Below, one piece after another: positions 61,574 through 64,000 of a DNA stretch of 64,000 nucleotides. Under the pieces are notes generated by a model that saw only the letters and a program-made list of their open reading frames with translations, searched no databases and was not told where the DNA came from. Made by a program: the position numbers and the translations under genes. Numbering within the stretch: the first letter of the stretch is position 1; the number at the start of each line of letters is the position of its first letter. This DNA is from Paracoccaceae bacterium (lineage in GTDB: Bacteria > Pseudomonadota > Alphaproteobacteria > Rhodobacterales > Rhodobacteraceae). The stretch covers positions 1-64,000 of the forward strand of contig JAJEHS010000006.1 in NCBI GenBank assembly GCA_022823605.1, read 5' to 3'.

Positions 61574-62290
61574 GTGACTAAACCTAAAAAAAGTTTGCTT
61601 GGGCTGAAAAAGCGCAGATCTTCCTTTTTGGGACATTTAAGAGCAAATTTTCTGACCGGTTTGGTAATCGTTGCCCCAGCAGCCTTGACAATTTACATTA
61701 TATGGACTGCCATTGGGATTATAGATTCCTGGGTCTTGCCCCTGATTCCGGACAGATACATAGAATTATATTCTCCAGAAGCCTATCTTGGTTTCGATAT
61801 CCGAGGCATCGGAGTAATCATATTCCTGATTTTCACCCTATTGGTTGGCTATTTCATGAAAGGGTTTATCGGTCGAACTACCTTGAAATGGGGAGAACGA
61901 CTGATTGATAGAACCCCGGTCGTCAGAACAGTATACAATGGTCTGAAGCATATAGCCGAAACGGTAATCACTCAATCATCACAATCATTTGAAAAGGCCT
62001 GTTTGATTGAATATCCAAGAAAGGGCATCTGGGCAATAGCCTTTATTGCCCGACCTGCCAAAGGTGAAATCATGCACAAATATCAGGGTGAGGACAATTT
62101 GCTGGGATTATTCGTACCAACAACACCGAATCCTACTTCAGGATTCTTTCTCATGGTCCCTGAATCCGATGTTCACGTCTTAGACATGACAATTGAAGAT
62201 GCCGTCAAATTAGTTATATCCGCCGGCTTGGTTTACCCTCCGAATTATCAACCAAGAGATCACTCCTCATACCACCAAACATCAGGCTGA
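61574..62290 (+). CDS. DUF502 family membrane protein
   Basis: A 238-residue inner-membrane protein of the DUF502 family. Two hydrophobic helices (FLTGLVIVAPAALTIYIIWTAI; GIGVIIFLIFTLLVGYFMKG) are followed by family blocks IPVVRSIYNGLKQI-like TPVVRTVYNGLKHIAETV, FVPTTPNPTSGFFLMVP and DMTIEDAVKLVISAGLV. GTG 61574 with AGGGA upstream is preferred over TTG 61547. The last 31 bases overlap the convergent transporter gene. Function unknown. Confidence 0.88.
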   Translation: MTKPKKSLLGLKKRRSSFLGHLRANFLTGLVIVAPAALTIYIIWTAIGIIDSWVLPLIPDRYIELYSPEAYLGFDIRGIGVIIFLIFTLLVGYFMKGFIGRTTLKWGERLIDRTPVVRTVYNGLKHIAETVITQSSQSFEKACLIEYPRKGIWAIAFIARPAKGEIMHKYQGEDNLLGLFVPTTPNPTSGFFLMVPESDVHVLDMTIEDAVKLVISAGLVYPPNYQPRDHSSYHQTSG

Positions 62291-64000
62291 AATCCAATCC
62301 AGTCACCATAAATCGGGAGTAAGTCCGGGTAGTTCAACTCTTTTTTATGGGCTATTCTGGAAACGTCTGTAAACCAGATGGGTATTACATACCTTCCAGC
62401 AATGAGGATTCTGTCCAAAGCCCTCACGGCAGCAACAAAATCCTCCTTTTCCCGAGCTTGAAGCATACTAGCGATCATTTCTTCAGCTGGTGGATTATCC
62501 ATTCCCATCCAATTTCTGCTACCAGGTGTATTTATGCCGTCCTTGCTCCAGTACAGATATTGTTCATTACCAGGACTGAGTGACATTCCTCTGGCGTAAA
62601 AGGCCATATCGAAATCATAGGCTGTCGTACGCTCACGGTATTGTGCACTGTCGATCACGGTAATTACGAGTTTTATTCCCAATCTCTGCAGGGCCTGCTC
62701 ATAAATAGTCGCAATGGCAAGTGATTCGCTTGCTCCTTGGACCAATAGCAAATCAATTTCGAATGCGACCCCTTCGCTGTTACGGAGAGTACCTTCATCG
62801 TCAACTTTCCATCCAACTTCCGCGAGTAATTGGGATGCTTTTCTAATATTCCTCCTGTTTTGTTCATTGCCATCTGAAACTGGTAATTCATATCCTTCCA
62901 TTACACCAGGCAATAATTGGTCTTTGAATGGGTCCAGCAACGCTTTCACTTTACCGGTAGCAGGTCCAGGCCGCATTCCCAGTTCCGAATTGGAAAAATA
63001 GGAGGTTATTCTGGGTGGTTTTCCACCTTCCAGTGTCTGGTTGATAAATTCATAATTGAAAGCGTGTATCAAGGCATCCCTTACCCGCCAATCCTTGAAT
63101 TTATCCTTGCGGGTATTAAACACGAACCCTCTTATTCCTGAAGGTCTTTCATTGGGTATTTCAGACTTGACGACATCGCCGTTCTGAACAGCCGGGAAAT
63201 TATAAAGGGTATCCCATTTCTCGGAATTATATTCCCTGAAGGATGAAAATTCCCCTGCCTTGAATGCCTCGAACACAACTCCACCGTCACCATAGTATTC
63301 GTAGACAATCTCATCAAAATTATGTCTTCCCTTGTTGAAGGCCAAATCCTTTCCCCAATAATCGGGGTTTCTGGTGAACTTGAGAAACCTGCCGGTTTCA
63401 AACTCTGAAAGTGTGTAGGGGCCTGATCCAATCGGGAGTTCAAGCGAACTTTCATCAAATTCCCTTCCTTCCCATTCGGATTTGGGCAAAATGGGCCTTA
63501 ACCCAGCAATCAGTGGTATTTCCCGATCGATAACATTGAAGTCTATTCTTACCGAACGTTCTCCTGTTTGGGTTATGGATTCAATTTTATTCCATGCAGT
63601 ACGATACCTTGGATGCCCTTTGGTCCCCAAGATTTCGAAAGACCATATTACATCCTCGACAGTCACAGGGTTTCCATTCGAAAACCTGGCTTCTTCTCTC
63701 AAGGTAAACTCTACCCAATCCCTTTCATCACTTGTTTCTATGGTTTCAGCTAGTAATCCGTACAAGGAAAATGGTTCATCCCAGTTTCTTCCCATAAGAG
63801 GTTCGTAAACCAATGACCTTATTGCCCAGGGAGCTCTTCCCTTTACTATCCACGGGTTAAGGGAATCGAAGGAGCCTGCAAAACCGTATTCCATGGTTCC
63901 CCCCTTTGGTGCATCAGGATTGGCATACGGCAGATGCGTATAATCGGGACCCAGAGCAGGTTGCCCATACATGGCTATACCATGTGCCGGTTGAGTAAAT
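62260..64000 (-). CDS. Family 5 solute-binding protein of a peptide/opine-type ABC importer (partial)
   Basis: Periplasmic binding protein for oligopeptides or related solutes. The frame stays open to the window edge; ~580 residues are visible and the signal peptide lies outside. Hallmarks: AHGIAMYGQPALGPDYTHLPYANPDAPKGG at the start of the mature domain (first part seen here as PANPDAPKGGTMEYGF-like YANPDAPKGGTMEYGF), SLNPWIVKGRAP, VYEPLMGR, PYTLSEFETGRFLKFTRNPDYWGK, and RDALIHAFNYEFIN. The C-terminus ends DVWWYEE. It fits the subgroup with microcin C/oligopeptide (YejA-like) transporters. Permease genes would lie beyond the edge. Confidence 0.9.
   Translation of the reverse strand, partial: FTQPAHGIAMYGQPALGPDYTHLPYANPDAPKGGTMEYGFAGSFDSLNPWIVKGRAPWAIRSLVYEPLMGRNWDEPFSLYGLLAETIETSDERDWVEFTLREEARFSNGNPVTVEDVIWSFEILGTKGHPRYRTAWNKIESITQTGERSVRIDFNVIDREIPLIAGLRPILPKSEWEGREFDESSLELPIGSGPYTLSEFETGRFLKFTRNPDYWGKDLAFNKGRHNFDEIVYEYYGDGGVVFEAFKAGEFSSFREYNSEKWDTLYNFPAVQNGDVVKSEIPNERPSGIRGFVFNTRKDKFKDWRVRDALIHAFNYEFINQTLEGGKPPRITSYFSNSELGMRPGPATGKVKALLDPFKDQLLPGVMEGYELPVSDGNEQNRRNIRKASQLLAEVGWKVDDEGTLRNSEGVAFEIDLLLVQGASESLAIATIYEQALQRLGIKLVITVIDSAQYRERTTAYDFDMAFYARGMSLSPGNEQYLYWSKDGINTPGSRNWMGMDNPPAEEMIASMLQAREKEDFVAAVRALDRILIAGRYVIPIWFTDVSRIAHKKELNYPDLLPIYGDWIGFQPDVWWYEE

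Noticed and set aside
1-64000. tRNA, rRNA, CRISPR arrays and insertion sequences
   Set aside because: Intergenic regions were scanned by eye for cloverleaf folds, spaced direct repeats and transposase motifs; none was convincing. A tRNAscan/Infernal run would settle the RNA genes.

Overview
The window looks like a chromosome segment of an alphaproteobacterium related to Rhodobacterales. It is unusually AT-rich for that group (G+C roughly in the low 40s percent by eye, not counted). The assignment rests on gene neighbourhoods known from that lineage: CNNM/CorC transporter - xerD - lipoprotein-like protein - aroK/aroB; zwf-pgl-pgi; lpxD-ACP-ketosynthase; iscR - cysteine desulfurase - sufB-sufC-sufD - two Yip1 proteins - sufS; phoR-pstB-phoU-phoB; and a RACo / methyl-H4folate methyltransferase / metF / small 'virulence factor' operon. 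TTG and GTG starts are common. Nearly all DNA is coding, and I see no tRNA, rRNA, CRISPR or intact insertion sequence.

Layout. 0-4 kb: obgE, proB, proA. 3.7-6.2 kb: a divergent peptidoglycan pair (DUF882/MepK-like peptidase and an L,D-transpeptidase). 6.2-8.8 kb: lpxD, an acyl carrier protein and a ketoacyl-ACP synthase. 8.8-10.5 kb: an atypical patch with a decayed reading frame and a higher-GC alpha/beta hydrolase, probably acquired. 10.5-15.2 kb, minus strand: IalB-like protein, CNNM/CBS protein, XerD, an exported unknown protein and a 45-residue membrane protein. 15.5-22.2 kb: aroK-aroB, a radical SAM protein, zwf-pgl-pgi.

22.1-26.4 kb is the most unusual part. A RecQ-type helicase with a C-terminal phosphoribosyltransferase domain is translationally coupled to a DprA-like protein carrying a duplicated C-terminal module. 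Divergent from them, across a palindrome-rich gap, lies a gene for a helix-turn-helix protein with a MbcA/ParS-like tail. This resembles a compact defence or DNA-conflict cassette placed between pgi and the methyl-transfer operon, and it is my best candidate for a poorly described system.

26.6-30.9 kb, minus strand: a one-carbon operon (corrinoid-reactivating RACo-like protein, methyltetrahydrofolate:corrinoid methyltransferase, MetF-like reductase, small conserved protein). It fits the split, B12-dependent methionine synthase of Rhodobacterales, although no corrinoid-binding protein lies in the window. 31-39.5 kb: rlmE, an MBL-fold hydrolase, recA, alaS, a DUF1330 protein and a bufferin-type operon (bufA-bufB-bufC-doxX) for a cysteine-containing, metal-binding modified peptide. 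39.6-50.7 kb: icd, lipA, a Coq10-like protein, and the iron-sulfur assembly operon with an interposed cupin. 50.8-54.1 kb: Pho regulon genes without pstSCA. 54.2-57.6 kb: an amidinohydrolase, a membrane fatty-acid desaturase, a TIM-barrel protein, aroQ. 57.7-59.6 kb: rpsB-tsf, with a long acidic tail on S2. 59.7-62.3 kb: psuK-psuG and a DUF502 protein. The window ends inside an oligopeptide-type solute-binding protein gene.
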